Shown piece by piece: positions 43,464 to 54,756 of a DNA stretch of 64,000 nucleotides. The position numbers and the translations under genes are program-made. Location: assembly GCA_018340375.1 (NCBI GenBank), contig JAFFJZ010000075.1, positions 496,001 to 560,000 of the forward strand, in the 5' to 3' direction. The notes below the pieces were generated by a model. That model made no database searches. It saw nothing but the letters and a program-made list of their open reading frames with translations, and was not told the DNA's origin. The DNA comes from Gonatopus flavifemur. Lineage: Eukaryota; Arthropoda; Insecta; Hymenoptera; Dryinidae. Every line of letters starts with the position of its first letter. The stretch's first letter is position 1.

Positions 43464-44869
43464 TGACGTACCTTATGGGAAATTCTTCTATGTGAAGAAA
43501 GACTCGACTCATGCTAATATCCTCATTCTCTTGCAATGTGGAGCAGTGTTCCCTATCAGTGAATGAAATTAGAGAAAGACGGGAGATATAACGTCAAAAT
43601 TCCCTCCAGGAGAATATTTTTTTCAAAATTTGAAACCCGAGTTTGGTACCGCAATACATGAAGGACGGGTCATCAAACCATCATGATAATAATGATAATA
43701 ATAATTTCTGATCTTATTATAAGTTATTTTAAGTCATCTTGTAGGAAAAATGTTGATTCGATTGGTTAGCTGGTATCTTCTCAACTCCAAATTATTCACC
43801 TCCGTCGATTTGATTACCACCCCACATGGAAAATACCTTGTGTGCGTCCTAACAATGCATATTCACTTCTAGAGCGAAGACCGGACAAGAGTCATTGTGT
43901 TTATCAGTAATTTCTTCGAATAATTTTCTCCAAACATGGACGAACCCAGAGATCGAAGTAAGTTACTTTAAACACATTATATTATATGTATTCGTGTTGT
44001 TTAGGGATTATCTTTTCTTATGAAGGAATAAATGAACAATAATTTCAAAGCTGAGGGATGCGAAGGAAAAAAAATAATCATTTTTTGCGTGATTCGTATT
44101 CTAACAATAAGTGTTCATCATCAGAACAACATCCCATAGTTAGTACGCCACCATATACAATAATTAATACATGGGTGAAAAAAGATACTTCATTTTTGGG
44201 ATTGTTTATGTATTTGTAATAATTTTCATATAGCCTGAATGCATATGATACATATGATTATAATGAATTCAATTGATTCGTTTCATATTATGATGTGAAA
44301 TTATACAAAAACACAATGATGAAATCAAAATTCGGAACAAAACATTTTCATCGATCAATGGAAACATCGATCCATGTATGTCACTCAACGTGGCGGATAT
44401 TGACACACATACGGATGCAAGCCTTAAATAATCACGACTCCTTACGCGGAGTATAGATCAGATGAAGGAAGATGAACTTTTTATATCTTCAAACGTATCA
44501 AATTTTCATTCTCTCCAAAACCGAGTTAGTCATACGACGTGTATGGGATACTCATAATGAGAGAAAGAATCCGGAACCGCTTCAAGATTCAAATATCACA
44601 GTTTGCATGAGCTATACACACAAAAAACTTGAGGAAGAAAGCACTTCGGCCAGGAGTATGCATTTGAAAATATTATTAATTTGATGAAGAAATGAATGGA
44701 GGAATTTATCACACGTACACGCGACTATTTGTGCACTATTGAAAACCACAAGCCTTCGAGAGTTGGATTGTACAGTGCGTTCAATTAATCCTTTCCCTCG
44801 TTCTCAATAGATCCCTTCCTTGTCGGCGATTCATTTTTAAATTTTTGTTTCCATAAATTATTACGAATT
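43464..44869. other. Non-coding stretch
   Basis: AT-rich; no supported gene. A run of AATAATGATAATAATA occurs near 43687. The short start ATGGACGAACCCAGAG at 43936, followed by GTAAGT, could be a first coding exon, but there is nothing to support it further. Confidence 0.4.
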
Positions 44870-44871
44870 CG

Positions 44872-45420
44872 GATTTTGATCACAGTATCTATGTTTGAAT
44901 TCATTTTCAATCATTCTGTAAACTTCCTCATTGTCAGCAGGCGTTCAAAATTAATAACCACTCATTAGGTGTGTTTATTAACAATAGTGTGAACATTTTT
45001 CAATTCATTTGCGTACTTTTTTAGGAAGTTCCACGTAAACGATTATTGTTTGGAATAGAATACTCTTGACTTGTCCGTTGAGATAATCAAATGAAATTCA
45101 ATCAATAAAAATCACTTTTATTTGTTGGACGAAGAAGTTCAAATTCAACTCTTGGAATCTCCTATTTCCGGGCCCATTATTCAACAATGAGGACAAAATT
45201 ATTCCAACCAACAGCGGAGGGGTATTATGAGTTTAATTAACGTCGCTGACCTGAAATTTTTCCCTAAAGAAGGACGCGAATGAATGGAAAATTTGCACAC
45301 TTTTGTTAATAAACACACTTAATGACTGGTGATTGATTTTGGATGGCTGTTGTCAATAAGAAAATGTACAGAATGACTGGAAATGAATTCAAACATAGAT
45401 ACGGTGATGAAAATTGGTAT
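44872..45420. mobile_element. Inverted-repeat element (~550 bp)
   Basis: Arms of ~135 bp: left ATTTTGATCACAGTATCTATG, onward through TTTGAATTCATTTTCAATC to GTGTGTTTATTAACAATAGT; right the near-complement, ending at about 45420. The middle is unique and AT-rich. The right end abuts the broken end of the R1 LINE. No TSD was identified. Confidence 0.75.
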
Positions 45421-45652
45421 TGGCGCCGGCGAACTCCCCCCTGTCTCTGGTCTTCTGACCAAGTTCAATGAGGAGATCCCCGGCCCGTGTTTTGCGGATG
45501 CTCTTGATGTCCGCTTCGGCATCCTCGGGTTTAACGCTCCTACGTATCTCACCCAGGACCTGGGCGTATGTCCTCTCCTGGCTAGTCTTGATGAGGATAG
45601 CCTCGGTCCTGGGTTTCGATACCCCCTCTGTTCGGTCTTTCCCGAATTTCAT
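45389..45652 (-). pseudogene. R1-clade LINE ORF1, central part beyond BEL/Pao
   Basis: From 45628: KPRTEAILIKTSQERTYAQV, then VKPEDAEADIKSIRKTRAGDL and LLIELG, the conserved centre of R1-clade ORF1 proteins (RNA-binding, before the zinc knuckles). It resumes where the segment at 52681 stops. After about 45425 the reading is foreign, so the zinc knuckles are lost. Confidence 0.82.
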
Positions 45653-46120
45653 AATTCTCGGACTTTTGCGGGTGGACCGAGTAGCTTGCGAAGGCTCTTG
45701 AAATATTGAAATTCTTGGGACCCCCTCTCCTCAATTGGCGATATCAGGGATAACGACAAGTGAGGAGAGAGCCCTTCCCACATAGTACAGTCGTTGACGA
45801 GTCTCTCTCCGACACACAAGTTTTTCGCTTCCACACGGCTAAGACGTACGGGTTCATTCTTTTCCTTCGTTCGGGAATTTTCCAAGTAGTTCGGTTTGGG
45901 ACCAAGTTCCCAAGTTGCATTTGTTTAAACTTACTGTTATTTTTATCACTGCATAAGCAGTGAATTGTGTTGATCATTAAATTCAGTGGAAAACTCATTT
46001 GTGATTTCTCGTTCTTTTCACCGGATTCGGCTTCCTTTACTTCTCTTACGCACTCTTTCCTTCTCCTTTCAATTTCTCCTATAATACAGTCCATCTATTC
46101 CCTATTCCATTATACTAACA
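45629..46120 (+). repeat. BEL/Pao 5' LTR (492 bp)
   Basis: Starts TGTTCGGTC and ends ATACTAACA. It differs from the 3' LTR at seven positions by my count. Preceded by the target duplication CCCTC (45624-45628). The sequence after it, TTCTGGTCCTTCGAGCCGG, is where the primer-binding site should be. Confidence 0.97.
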
Positions 46121-46781
46121 TTCTGGTCCTTCGAGCCGGATCCGGCCGGCTTCTGCGTGTTTTTCCTCCTGAAAAGAAACGGGAAAGTGCAGTGATTTGA
46201 GTGCATTTTACGCGATTGGACATATCGCTTTCTCCGTTCGACACATTGGCATCACTCATCATTTACGCGCCAAATTTTGCTCTCTGGATTGACGTCATCA
46301 CTTTGGAATTCGTCTCCACGCATTCCTTCCAAAGGCCACTATCATCGACGTCGGGGAAATCTCCGTTGGAACGTAAAGCGGATCCTTCTCTCTACACCTG
46401 CAACACCCCTCTTGAGCTGGTTGACGAAGAGTCTCTCCTCCTCGCGTAACGCGCCTCGCATCTTCTTCTACTCTCATGAGCTTCTCTTTCGCACTCCTCG
46501 GTTCACGAGTTTGTCGATCAACGCTTCGTTCTCTGTACGGTATTTATGCTCCTTACTTCTTCTTCTCACTGATTCTTCGATTCTCTTTTTTTACGAGAGA
46601 AATTTTGTTTACCGTAGTGTATTGATTCGAAGTGAGTCATTTCAATCTCATTACAAGGAACCGTTTAAATCGTCTCAGGTAAATATTCGTGAAAAATATT
46701 ACGTTATAAATCATAACGATTCAAATTCGATCTCATTGAAGGTTTGTTTCGTTCAAAGTGCATTATTTTTATCCTTTCAAT

Positions 46782-49700
46782 ATGGAATCGTTAATTAGAG
46801 CTCAGGAAGAAGATTCCTATTCTATTTCACGAATAGTTCCGAATCTAAAGAAGTTAGGAGAGGCAAAAATTACTCTTGGAGTTGTCAACGCACGACTTGA
46901 AAGATTAAACGAACTCTGGAAAACATACAGTACCCGTCATTTCGATTTAGTATCATATAACGATGAACCTTCACGAGCAAGTTCATATTTTCGCGATCAT
47001 GCGTATAATACTACGGAAGAGGATTATTTGATTCAACTAGGCCAACTTCCTCATTACAAAGAGAAATTGACTATTCCAACCGTAGATGCAAATAGTACCA
47101 TGAACGAGAGTTCTGTTCAACAAACCACTTCATCTTGTTCAAGTCAACCTCCTAGGTTATCGCTTCCAAAGTTCTCAGGGGATTATAATGAATGGCGAAA
47201 TTTCCGTGACATTTTTCAATCTATGATCATTATTAGATCAGATTTGCCCAATGTGCAAAAGTTTCAGCACTTAAAAACCTGCCTAATTGGAGAATCCGCG
47301 CAACTGCTCAACAATATTCCCATTCAGAATGCGAACTTCACGTTGGCATGGGACACCTTGAATAATCGATATGACAACAAAAGATTGTTGATCAACTCAC
47401 ACGTGACTACTCTTTTTCAAATTAAAGGTAGTTCTACTGAATCTGTTTCGGACCTTCGGCGTATCTATCATACGACACTAGAGTCTGTCGGAGCTCTAGG
47501 AACTTTGGACTGTCCGACTGACAAGTGGGATATTCTGCTCGTATATTTGACAGTTTCGAGGTTGGATCTTCAATCGAGAAGGGATTGGGAGACAGCCAAT
47601 GGAGAAAAAACCGAGCCATCGACCTTCAAGGAATTAATATCTTTTCTTGAAGCCCGAATTCGAGCTTTGGAAGCTATCGATTCAGTTCCGAAACCACGGC
47701 CAGGAACTTCCAATCTCAGATCATCTAAATTCGATCCAATTTCATCGGCCAAAGGTGCCAATTTCTCTTCAAATTCACGTGCCTCTTCGCACGCTTTTCA
47801 CTCCGCTTCTCAACCTTCATCTTCACGCTCCAACACCTCAAATTCAAGGAAGTGTTTCTTGTGTAAAAACTCACATTATATTACAAGTTGTCCAGAATTC
47901 AGTTCCAAGTCCATTCAGGAACGTCGAAACATCATCAATCAGCTTAGCTTATGCTATAACTGTTTAGGTAACCATTCTGTGCGCGACTGTAAATCCGATC
48001 GGCGTTGTATTCATTGTGGGAGGAGACACAATTCGCTTATTCATACGGAGGAGAGCTCACGGGCACCAACATCTCCCGAGGCAGCGACGCCTCAAGGATC
48101 ACCACACGGCTCTGGAACACAACCAAATGTTAACTCTTCGAACGGAGACCCAGTTGTCACTCATTTGGCCAACACATTCACGCTGGCCAAATCTATTCTA
48201 TTGGCTACTGCTCAAATAAGAGTGAAAGCCCCTTCTGGGCAAAGTATTCTGGTTAGAGCTGTGCTGGATCAGGGTTCTGAACTAAGCTTTGTTTCAGAGA
48301 ACGTGGCTCAGTTACTCCGATTAGCTCGACGACGCATAAATGTGCCATTGATGGGTATTTCGGCTTCGCTCACGGGGACTGCCAAGTTTGCAGCTGTCAT
48401 TAACATTTCGTCCAAGGCCGAGCCAAATCTGGACATTTCAACGGAGGTTATCATTCTACCGAAGTTAACTGCCGAACTTCCTACTACCCAGGTGGCTGAA
48501 CTGGATCTTTCTCTTCTGGGACCGGGTCCATTGGCCGATCCGTTGTATTATCAACAAAATGGAGTCGGCATGATTGTGGGAGCTGACTTGTATGGCAGGC
48601 TTCTCAGGGAAGGGTTGATAACGATACCCAACAGCCAAATAACAGCCCAAAACACTGCTTTGGGTTGGGTTTTATCAGGGTCTACTAGGACACTTAAGTC
48701 CAGTCAAATTCAATATACTGCTGCTGTAAATTCTTTGCATTGCATCTCTAATGCGGATATCTTTCAGGCAATGCAGAAATTTTGGGAAGTTGAGGAGGTG
48801 ACCAAGGAAGTCAAACATGAGAATCCAGACAACGACTGGTGTGAGCGCCACTTTCGAGAGACTCATTCCCGGAATCAAGAAGGACGCTATATCGTACGCA
48901 TCCCGACCAAGCCGAGCTGTCCATCCGTGGCAGAGGAAACACGGAAAATGGCCGTTTCTTCATTTTCTCATCTGGAAAGGCGTTTTCAACGAGATCCTGA
49001 CTTAAAGCGCGAATATAATGCTTTCTTGTCTGAATATCGGGATTTGGGGCATATGAGAGAGGTCTCGTCGGAAAAGAGTCGTCCATGCTCAGGGTGGTAC
49101 CTGCCACACCATCCGGTATTTCGTACAACTAGTAAGGGTAGGAAAATTAGGGTCGTGTTTGATGCATCACGACGAACTGCTTCTGGTGATTCTCTGAATC
49201 ACTTTCTATTTCCGGGTCCAGCCCTTCAATCAGATTTGCCTCTGGTGATTCTAGATTGGCGTCGACATCAATATGTGTTCTCTGCGGACATTGTCAAAAT
49301 GTTCCGTCAAGTTCTAGTGCACCCAGACGATCAAGATCTTCAGAGGATTGTCTGGAGGGAGTCGAGCAAAACTAACATCCGTGATTTTCGTTTGTCTACA
49401 GTGACCTACGGTACTGCTTGTGCCCCCTTTCTCGCTCTGAGAACTCTAATTCAATTGGCTCAAGATGAGGGTGAGAGGTATCCTCTTGGAGCTCATTCTA
49501 TTCGACACGAAACATTCGTTGACGATATCCTTTCGGGAGCTGATGACATTTCAGCTGCATTGCAGATTCGGGTACAACTTGTGGGTATCATGAGCTCTGC
49601 TGGCTTTTCATTGGACAAATGGTCTGCAAACCATCCTGCGCTCTTGCACGGTTCAGATCAAGCTTCGGTGGGGCAAAATTCTCACTCATTCAACCCTCAC

Positions 49701-52094
49701 GAACCGCTCCGAATGTTGGGGATCGTATGGATCCCAACAGAGGACGCTTTCAGTTTCGAGATTCCGACTCCCTCAAACTCATTGTGTGGCACTCACGATA
49801 GGAGTCCCACAAAACGCTCCATTCTTTCCAGCATTTCACGGGTATTCGACCCTCTAGGATGGATTACTCCGATTACTGTAGTAGCAAAAGTCCTGATCCA
49901 AGATCTATGGCTGCTAAGGGTGGATTGGGACGCCCCAGTTCCTTTGCATATTCGGGAGAAATGGGACGCGTATTCAACTACTCTGGGTGAGATCACTACT
50001 CTTCGTATCCCAAGGTGGACAGGGTATTGTTCTGGGAGCTGTGAACTGCAGGTCCACGGGTTTGCAGACGCTTCTACGCGAGCCTACTCGGCGGTAGTAT
50101 ACCTGCGATTACTTTCAATGCAGGGGAATCATACAGTTACCATTCTGACGTCAAAAACCAAAGTTGCTCCGGTCAAGACGTCAAGCGTTCCGAGATTGGA
50201 ACTGTGCTCAGCTGCTTTATTGGTTAAGCTTCTTCTTCAGGTTCGGAAATCTCAAAGCTTCTTTGATGTCCCAATTTCTGCATGGCTTGACAGCCAAGTT
50301 GCGCTAGCTTGGATAAATAAGCATCCAAGCACTTGGGCCACATTTGTGGCAAACCGAGTCTCTTTCATCCAGACGTCACTGCCGGACATTCAATGGAATT
50401 ACGTCCCAACAAAGGAGAATCCGGCGGATATTGCCACTCGAGGCACATCCCCCTCAGGTTCACAATCTTCAACATTATGGTGGCACGGACCGCAATGGCT
50501 CTCGCGGGAAAAAAAATCCTGGCCTCAACAGCCTACAGTTGAGAATGCAGAGCCGGGAGAAACTTGTAGCGCTTCTGTTCTAGTGGCTCACACTAGGGGA
50601 CAAGCAAATGTCGTATTAAAATTAATTTCCCGCTGTTCTTCGGTGACAAAAATGATAAGAGTCATTGCACAATGTTCGCGCTTTATCCGACGTTCCCAAG
50701 GTAAAACTGTTCCTTCATCTTTTATCTCTGCTGAGGAATTAGGAGACTCACGAGTCATTCTCATCAGGACGGTTCAGTCGATCAGTTTTCCAATAGAAAT
50801 AGCAGCTCTGGGAAAGAATCAGAGTCTTCCTCGCAAGAGTGCTCTTAACACGCTCAATCCTTTCTTGGACTCACAGGGTTTGCTTAGGGTTGGAGGGAGA
50901 TTGCAACACTCGCAACTCTCTTACAACGCGAAACATCCTCCTATCCTCCCTAGGAGCGGAGCTCTTAGTGAGCTATTCGTTATTCAGGCACATCGCCAGG
51001 CACTTCACGGGGGAGTTGCGCTCACAATGGGTATCCTATTAGGACAAGTTTGGATTGTGGGTGCAAAGGTTATGGTAAAATCGTGCATTCGCAGGTGCGT
51101 CACCTGCCATAGGAGTCATCCAAGGATGGGGAACCAACTGATGGGTCAAATTCCGGCGGCGCGTCTGATGCCCGCTCGTCCTTTCACTAGGGTTGGTCTC
51201 GATTACGCAGGTCCTGTACTTCTCAAATCCAAAAAGGGTCGCGGTGCTACTACGTCCAAGGCTTACATCTGCCTCTTTGTCTGTCTTGTCACTAAGGCAG
51301 TCCATCTCGAAGTAGTAAGCGATTGTTCCTCAGATGCTTTCCTAGCGGCTTTCCGCCGATTCGCAGGTCGTCGCGGGTCCCCACTGGAGCTCTATTCGGA
51401 TAACAGTACGACATTTCGGGGATCTAGTAACGAGTTACGGGCCTTATTTCGCTCTTCTACGGAGTTCTATCAGGACATAGAACAGGTTTTGGCTAACGAT
51501 GGCACATCCTGGAAATTCATTCCTCCGCAGGCGCCTCATTTCGGAGGGATCTGGGAGGCAGGCGTGAAGAGTGTTAAGACTCACTTGATCAGAGTCATCG
51601 GGGACCAAAAATTAACTTTCGAAGAGCTCGCCACTGTTCTGGTCCAAATAGAGGCTTGTTTAAATTCTAGGCCGTTGTGCCCAACATCAGCTGATCCTGA
51701 TGATCTTTCAGTCCTCACCCCAGGACATTTCATCGTTGGAGGCTCTATCGTCGGTATCCCAGAACCCAGTCTCATGCAAGAGCGGGTAAATCACCTCTCA
51801 CGGTGGCAATTACTTCAGCGAATGCTGCAAGATTTTTGGTCGAAATGGTCCCGTGAATATCTGCACCATCTCCAACAACGTTCGAAATGGCGATCGTTGA
51901 AGGAGAATTTCGACGTTGGACAAATCGTACTTGTTCAGGACGAGCGATATCCCCCCACCAAATGGGCTCTTGGACGGGTCATCGAGCAGCATCCTGGCGC
52001 TGACGGACAAGTCAGGGTTGTTACGGTCCGCACAGCGAACTCAGTTCTTCGTCGGCCTATTGTAAGGCTGAGTCCTCTACCTCTGGAGGATTAA
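46782..52094 (+). CDS. BEL/Pao Gag-Pol polyprotein
   Basis: One frame of 1770 codons from ATG 46782 (MESLIRAQEED); the frame is open a few codons upstream without another ATG. Order: Gag with LPKFSGDYNEWRNF (DUF1759-like, ~128-210); three zinc knuckles (CFLCKNSHYITSC, CYNCLGNHSVRDC, CIHCGRRH; ~356-425); aspartic protease LDQGSELSFV (~495); RT with FVDDILSGADD (~912); RNase H-like region (FADASTRAYSAV); integrase zinc module H..H...CxxC (~1400-1440); integrase core Asp in GLDYAGP (~1472), Asp in YSDNSTTFRG (~1539), Glu in GGIWEAGVK (~1592); C-terminal barrel (WALGRVIEQHPG). All catalytic motifs are present and there are no stops, so it is probably competent. The protein makes virus-like particles, reverse transcribes and integrates. 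Confidence 0.97.
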   Translation: MESLIRAQEEDSYSISRIVPNLKKLGEAKITLGVVNARLERLNELWKTYSTRHFDLVSYNDEPSRASSYFRDHAYNTTEEDYLIQLGQLPHYKEKLTIPTVDANSTMNESSVQQTTSSCSSQPPRLSLPKFSGDYNEWRNFRDIFQSMIIIRSDLPNVQKFQHLKTCLIGESAQLLNNIPIQNANFTLAWDTLNNRYDNKRLLINSHVTTLFQIKGSSTESVSDLRRIYHTTLESVGALGTLDCPTDKWDILLVYLTVSRLDLQSRRDWETANGEKTEPSTFKELISFLEARIRALEAIDSVPKPRPGTSNLRSSKFDPISSAKGANFSSNSRASSHAFHSASQPSSSRSNTSNSRKCFLCKNSHYITSCPEFSSKSIQERRNIINQLSLCYNCLGNHSVRDCKSDRRCIHCGRRHNSLIHTEESSRAPTSPEAATPQGSPHGSGTQPNVNSSNGDPVVTHLANTFTLAKSILLATAQIRVKAPSGQSILVRAVLDQGSELSFVSENVAQLLRLARRRINVPLMGISASLTGTAKFAAVINISSKAEPNLDISTEVIILPKLTAELPTTQVAELDLSLLGPGPLADPLYYQQNGVGMIVGADLYGRLLREGLITIPNSQITAQNTALGWVLSGSTRTLKSSQIQYTAAVNSLHCISNADIFQAMQKFWEVEEVTKEVKHENPDNDWCERHFRETHSRNQEGRYIVRIPTKPSCPSVAEETRKMAVSSFSHLERRFQRDPDLKREYNAFLSEYRDLGHMREVSSEKSRPCSGWYLPHHPVFRTTSKGRKIRVVFDASRRTASGDSLNHFLFPGPALQSDLPLVILDWRRHQYVFSADIVKMFRQVLVHPDDQDLQRIVWRESSKTNIRDFRLSTVTYGTACAPFLALRTLIQLAQDEGERYPLGAHSIRHETFVDDILSGADDISAALQIRVQLVGIMSSAGFSLDKWSANHPALLHGSDQASVGQNSHSFNPHEPLRMLGIVWIPTEDAFSFEIPTPSNSLCGTHDRSPTKRSILSSISRVFDPLGWITPITVVAKVLIQDLWLLRVDWDAPVPLHIREKWDAYSTTLGEITTLRIPRWTGYCSGSCELQVHGFADASTRAYSAVVYLRLLSMQGNHTVTILTSKTKVAPVKTSSVPRLELCSAALLVKLLLQVRKSQSFFDVPISAWLDSQVALAWINKHPSTWATFVANRVSFIQTSLPDIQWNYVPTKENPADIATRGTSPSGSQSSTLWWHGPQWLSREKKSWPQQPTVENAEPGETCSASVLVAHTRGQANVVLKLISRCSSVTKMIRVIAQCSRFIRRSQGKTVPSSFISAEELGDSRVILIRTVQSISFPIEIAALGKNQSLPRKSALNTLNPFLDSQGLLRVGGRLQHSQLSYNAKHPPILPRSGALSELFVIQAHRQALHGGVALTMGILLGQVWIVGAKVMVKSCIRRCVTCHRSHPRMGNQLMGQIPAARLMPARPFTRVGLDYAGPVLLKSKKGRGATTSKAYICLFVCLVTKAVHLEVVSDCSSDAFLAAFRRFAGRRGSPLELYSDNSTTFRGSSNELRALFRSSTEFYQDIEQVLANDGTSWKFIPPQAPHFGGIWEAGVKSVKTHLIRVIGDQKLTFEELATVLVQIEACLNSRPLCPTSADPDDLSVLTPGHFIVGGSIVGIPEPSLMQERVNHLSRWQLLQRMLQDFWSKWSREYLHHLQQRSKWRSLKENFDVGQIVLVQDERYPPTKWALGRVIEQHPGADGQVRVVTVRTANSVLRRPIVRLSPLPLED

Positions 52095-52188
52095 ACTCAT
52101 CCCGGCATGGCGGGCAGAGTTGCTACTCCGTTTTTTCTTCTCAGGAGCAGAGCATGGGTGATTTCGATCTGCATCGAGGCGGGCGGGA

Positions 52189-52680
52189 TGTTCGGTCTTT
52201 CCCGAATTTCATAATTCTCGGACTTTCGCGGGTGGACCGAGTAGCTTGCGAAGGCTCTTGAAATATTGAAATTCTTGGGACCCCCTCTCCTCAATTGGCG
52301 ATATCAGGGATAACGACAAGTGAGGAGAGAGCCCTTCCCACATAGTACAGTCGTTGACGAGTCTCTCCCTGACACACAAGTTTTTCGCTTTCACACGGCT
52401 AAGACGTACGAGTTCATTCTTTTCCTTTGTTCGGGAATTTTCCAAGTAGTTCGGTTTGGGACCAAGTTCCCAAGTTTCATTTGTTTAAACTTACTGTTAT
52501 TTTTATCACTGCATAAGCAGTGAATTGTGTTGATCATTAAATTCAGTGGAAAACTCATTTGTGATTTCTCGTTCTTTTCACCGGATTCGGCTTCCTTTAC
52601 TTCTCTTACGCACTCTTTCCTTCTCCTTTCAATTTCTCCTATAATACAGTCCATCTATTCCCTATTCCATTATACTAACA
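52189..52680 (+). repeat. BEL/Pao 3' LTR (492 bp)
   Basis: Same length as the 5' LTR. The seven substitutions lie in the first ~300 bp; the last ~195 bp are identical. Followed by CCCTC (52681-52685). Confidence 0.97.
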
Positions 52681-53527
52681 CCCTCCTTCTTCTTTTTTCC
52701 CTCCTTCCCCTCCTTTTTCTTCTTTGTCGCCCTTGCGCCCTGTTCATCAGGGAGCTGCGGGGCCGCGACCACACTCCTTCGCGTTTCCCCTCCTTCACTG
52801 GCTCCCGTCGTCCCCCTGCCCCTCTCCCTCCGTGACTGGACAAGTGTCATCATCAGGCGCCGTTTCTGATGGTGCGACTTTAGTTGAGGAGGGAGTTTTC
52901 TTCCTCTTTCGCTTCGGCGTCCTCCTCCTTTCCTCCGGGCTATTCCCGGGAGTTCTCGGCCGTTTTTGCGGGGCGGTGGTCGCGGGCCCGGAGGTCCCCG
53001 ATTTGTTGAGACCCCATTGCGGTTCCCCGTCTTCCCAGCAACCCTGTTCTTCTCCACCCACTCAAAATTGGTATCAAAGATACTCTCTCCTTCTTTTAAC
53101 CGTCTGAGCGTCCACAGCGTGGCATCCGTCCATTCTCTCACCCTGGGGGGCCCATCCTTGACCGTCATATTGACGTTTCTTTGGACTTCGCAGGCTTCGA
53201 TCATGTTCCTCACCTTGCTCGCTACCAGAGGGAGGAACTTGCCCATCTCCTTGCGGAGATTAGCGAGCTCCTCCCTCCGTTCTCTTAGGCCTCGCGCTTC
53301 CACCGTAGTGTCCACGCTCAGCCCAGAGATAGCGCTTGAGGTGCTGGCGATGCTAGTGACGCCGTCCCTGCGTATCTGGGCTTCACCGTGCCTAGGTGTA
53401 TAGGCACAGTGAGGCTGACGACATCTGTCACAGTGTCCGGCACACCAGTTCCTCCCTCCTCCCCTGAGCAATCTACGGCTCTTCTTTCCTCCCTCGTGTC
53501 CCCGTTGTTCTTGTTCTCATTCGCCAT
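52681..53527 (-). pseudogene. R1-clade LINE ORF1, N-terminal part
   Basis: Start at ATG 53527 (MANENKNNGDTREERRAVD); a frameshift near 53400 moves the reading to the frame with SIASTSSAISGLSVDTTVEA, a coiled-coil-like LRERREELANLRKEMGKFL, and a long basic, Pro/Lys/Arg-rich tail (PPRKNGRELPG, KKKKEGKEGKKKKEG). It breaks off at the BEL/Pao insertion (52680) and resumes at 45628. ORF1 proteins of this clade bind the element RNA. Confidence 0.75.
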
Positions 53528-54540
53528 ATTAATTATTTGGTGCTCAAGACGGTTCGGCCATCATGGCAACCACACCGCAGTGAGATTACTGTCCCCGCCT
53601 GTAATGTACCCCTAGTGATGGGCATCGAAAACCGTGAAGCGATAGTTCGGCTGGTCAGGCCTATCGATGCCGGTGACTCTGATAAAAAATGTTACGGGAT
53701 AGGCCCGCGCCATAATTGATGCAAAAGGTTCTACGTCACCCCTATCAAGTGGACGGCAGCCGATCCGAACGGCTGCCTGGCCCAAACCTCAGGCTAGACG
53801 GTGCTACGGGTGAATCCCCTCCGTAGCAGAAGGGTATGAGGTATTGTTGACCACGGAACACCTCCACTCCCATCGCTCGGTTCCCGAGGCGTCGACCCCA
53901 TCATTGGCTCCAGACAGTGCGGCGCGAACAGGTTCCCACATTGAACGTGTTGGGTCCAAGGCGGGAAGTGTGCTCCTCGAGGGAGGCTTATGGTCTAGCC
54001 TCCATAAGGCGTATATCACCACAGAGGTCAGGTACTGAGTTCCGCCAGCTACGGCCAGCATTTCGCCGCACCCCGGAGAGGCCAATTACTAGTGAACCTC
54101 AGGTTAGTCTAATGGGAATGTTCACCAAGGGAACCTAACGATGTTCCATTCACGCAACATTCACTCACCCATTCATTCCGTCACCAGAACGCCGCCCGAT
54201 ACGGGAACAGACGCGTCTGGATTTTTGGGTAGCTCATCTGCCTCCGACACCGTTGGGGACCTTCGTTCCTCCTCCGCCGCCGAAGCCGTTGGCCTGGTAT
54301 CGTTGGTCCCGGTTCCCTCCCCAGAGACCAATCCGCAAACGGGCACGAGGCTCACGGCGTAGCTCCCTGGTTCATCAGGCAGCGTCCTCGGAACAGAGAG
54401 CGATCCATAAGTGCGCACGATACACCCTGGCTTTCTCCATGCATGTCGAAACGCTCTGTCCTCCGCGGCGGGGACTCCGGAAGGCACATGAGGCCCCCGG
54501 CATGCTCCCCCACCGCAGCAAGGTGATAACACGGGGAGGA
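53528..54540 (-). other. 5' leader of R1-clade LINE copy B
   Basis: GC-rich and non-coding, directly 5' of ORF1 on the minus strand; it begins TCCTCCCCGTGTTATCACC against the microsatellite. R1-clade leaders of this length carry internal promoters; no specific promoter motif was identified. Confidence 0.6.
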
Positions 54541-54557
54541 ATAATGATAATAATAAT

Positions 54558-54635
<78 letters not shown>

Positions 54636-54684
54636 GATAATGATAATGATAATGATAATGATAATGATAATGATAATGATAATG

Positions 54685-54719
<35 letters not shown>

Positions 54720-54756
54720 GATAATGATGATAATAATGATAATAATAATAATGATA
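54541..54756. repeat. (TAA/TGATAA)n microsatellite between two LINEs
   Basis: Runs of AATAAT then ATGATAATGATA units for ~215 bp. On the minus strand it lies after the poly(A) tail of copy A (complement of T run 54757-54773) and before the first base of copy B. Confidence 0.95.

Larger units (their letters stand above)
45629..52680 (+). mobile_element. BEL/Pao LTR retrotransposon, apparently intact (7052 bp)
   Basis: Two 492-bp LTRs (about 98.6% identical), 5-bp target duplication CCCTC (45624-45628, 52681-52685), an uninterrupted gag-pol ORF and a purine-rich tract GAGGCGGGCGGGA just before the 3' LTR. It is inserted in the R1-clade LINE ORF1 in opposite orientation. No env ORF follows pol. 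Confidence 0.97.
45425..54540 (-). mobile_element. R1-clade LINE (copy B), 5'-complete, 3'-truncated, split by BEL/Pao
   Basis: On the minus strand it starts at 54540 against an ATT/ATC microsatellite, with a ~1-kb GC-rich leader (54540-53528), ORF1 53527-52681 and, after the BEL/Pao insertion, 45628-45425. RT and 3' end are absent because the sequence stops at the inverted-repeat element. GC content is clearly higher than that of the surroundings. Confidence 0.82.

Noticed and set aside
44472..44684. 70-codon plus-strand frame considered as host exon
   Set aside because: No conserved motif and no convincing splice sites.
52724..53403. Plus-strand GC-rich frames
   Set aside because: Antisense to the R1-clade LINE ORF1.
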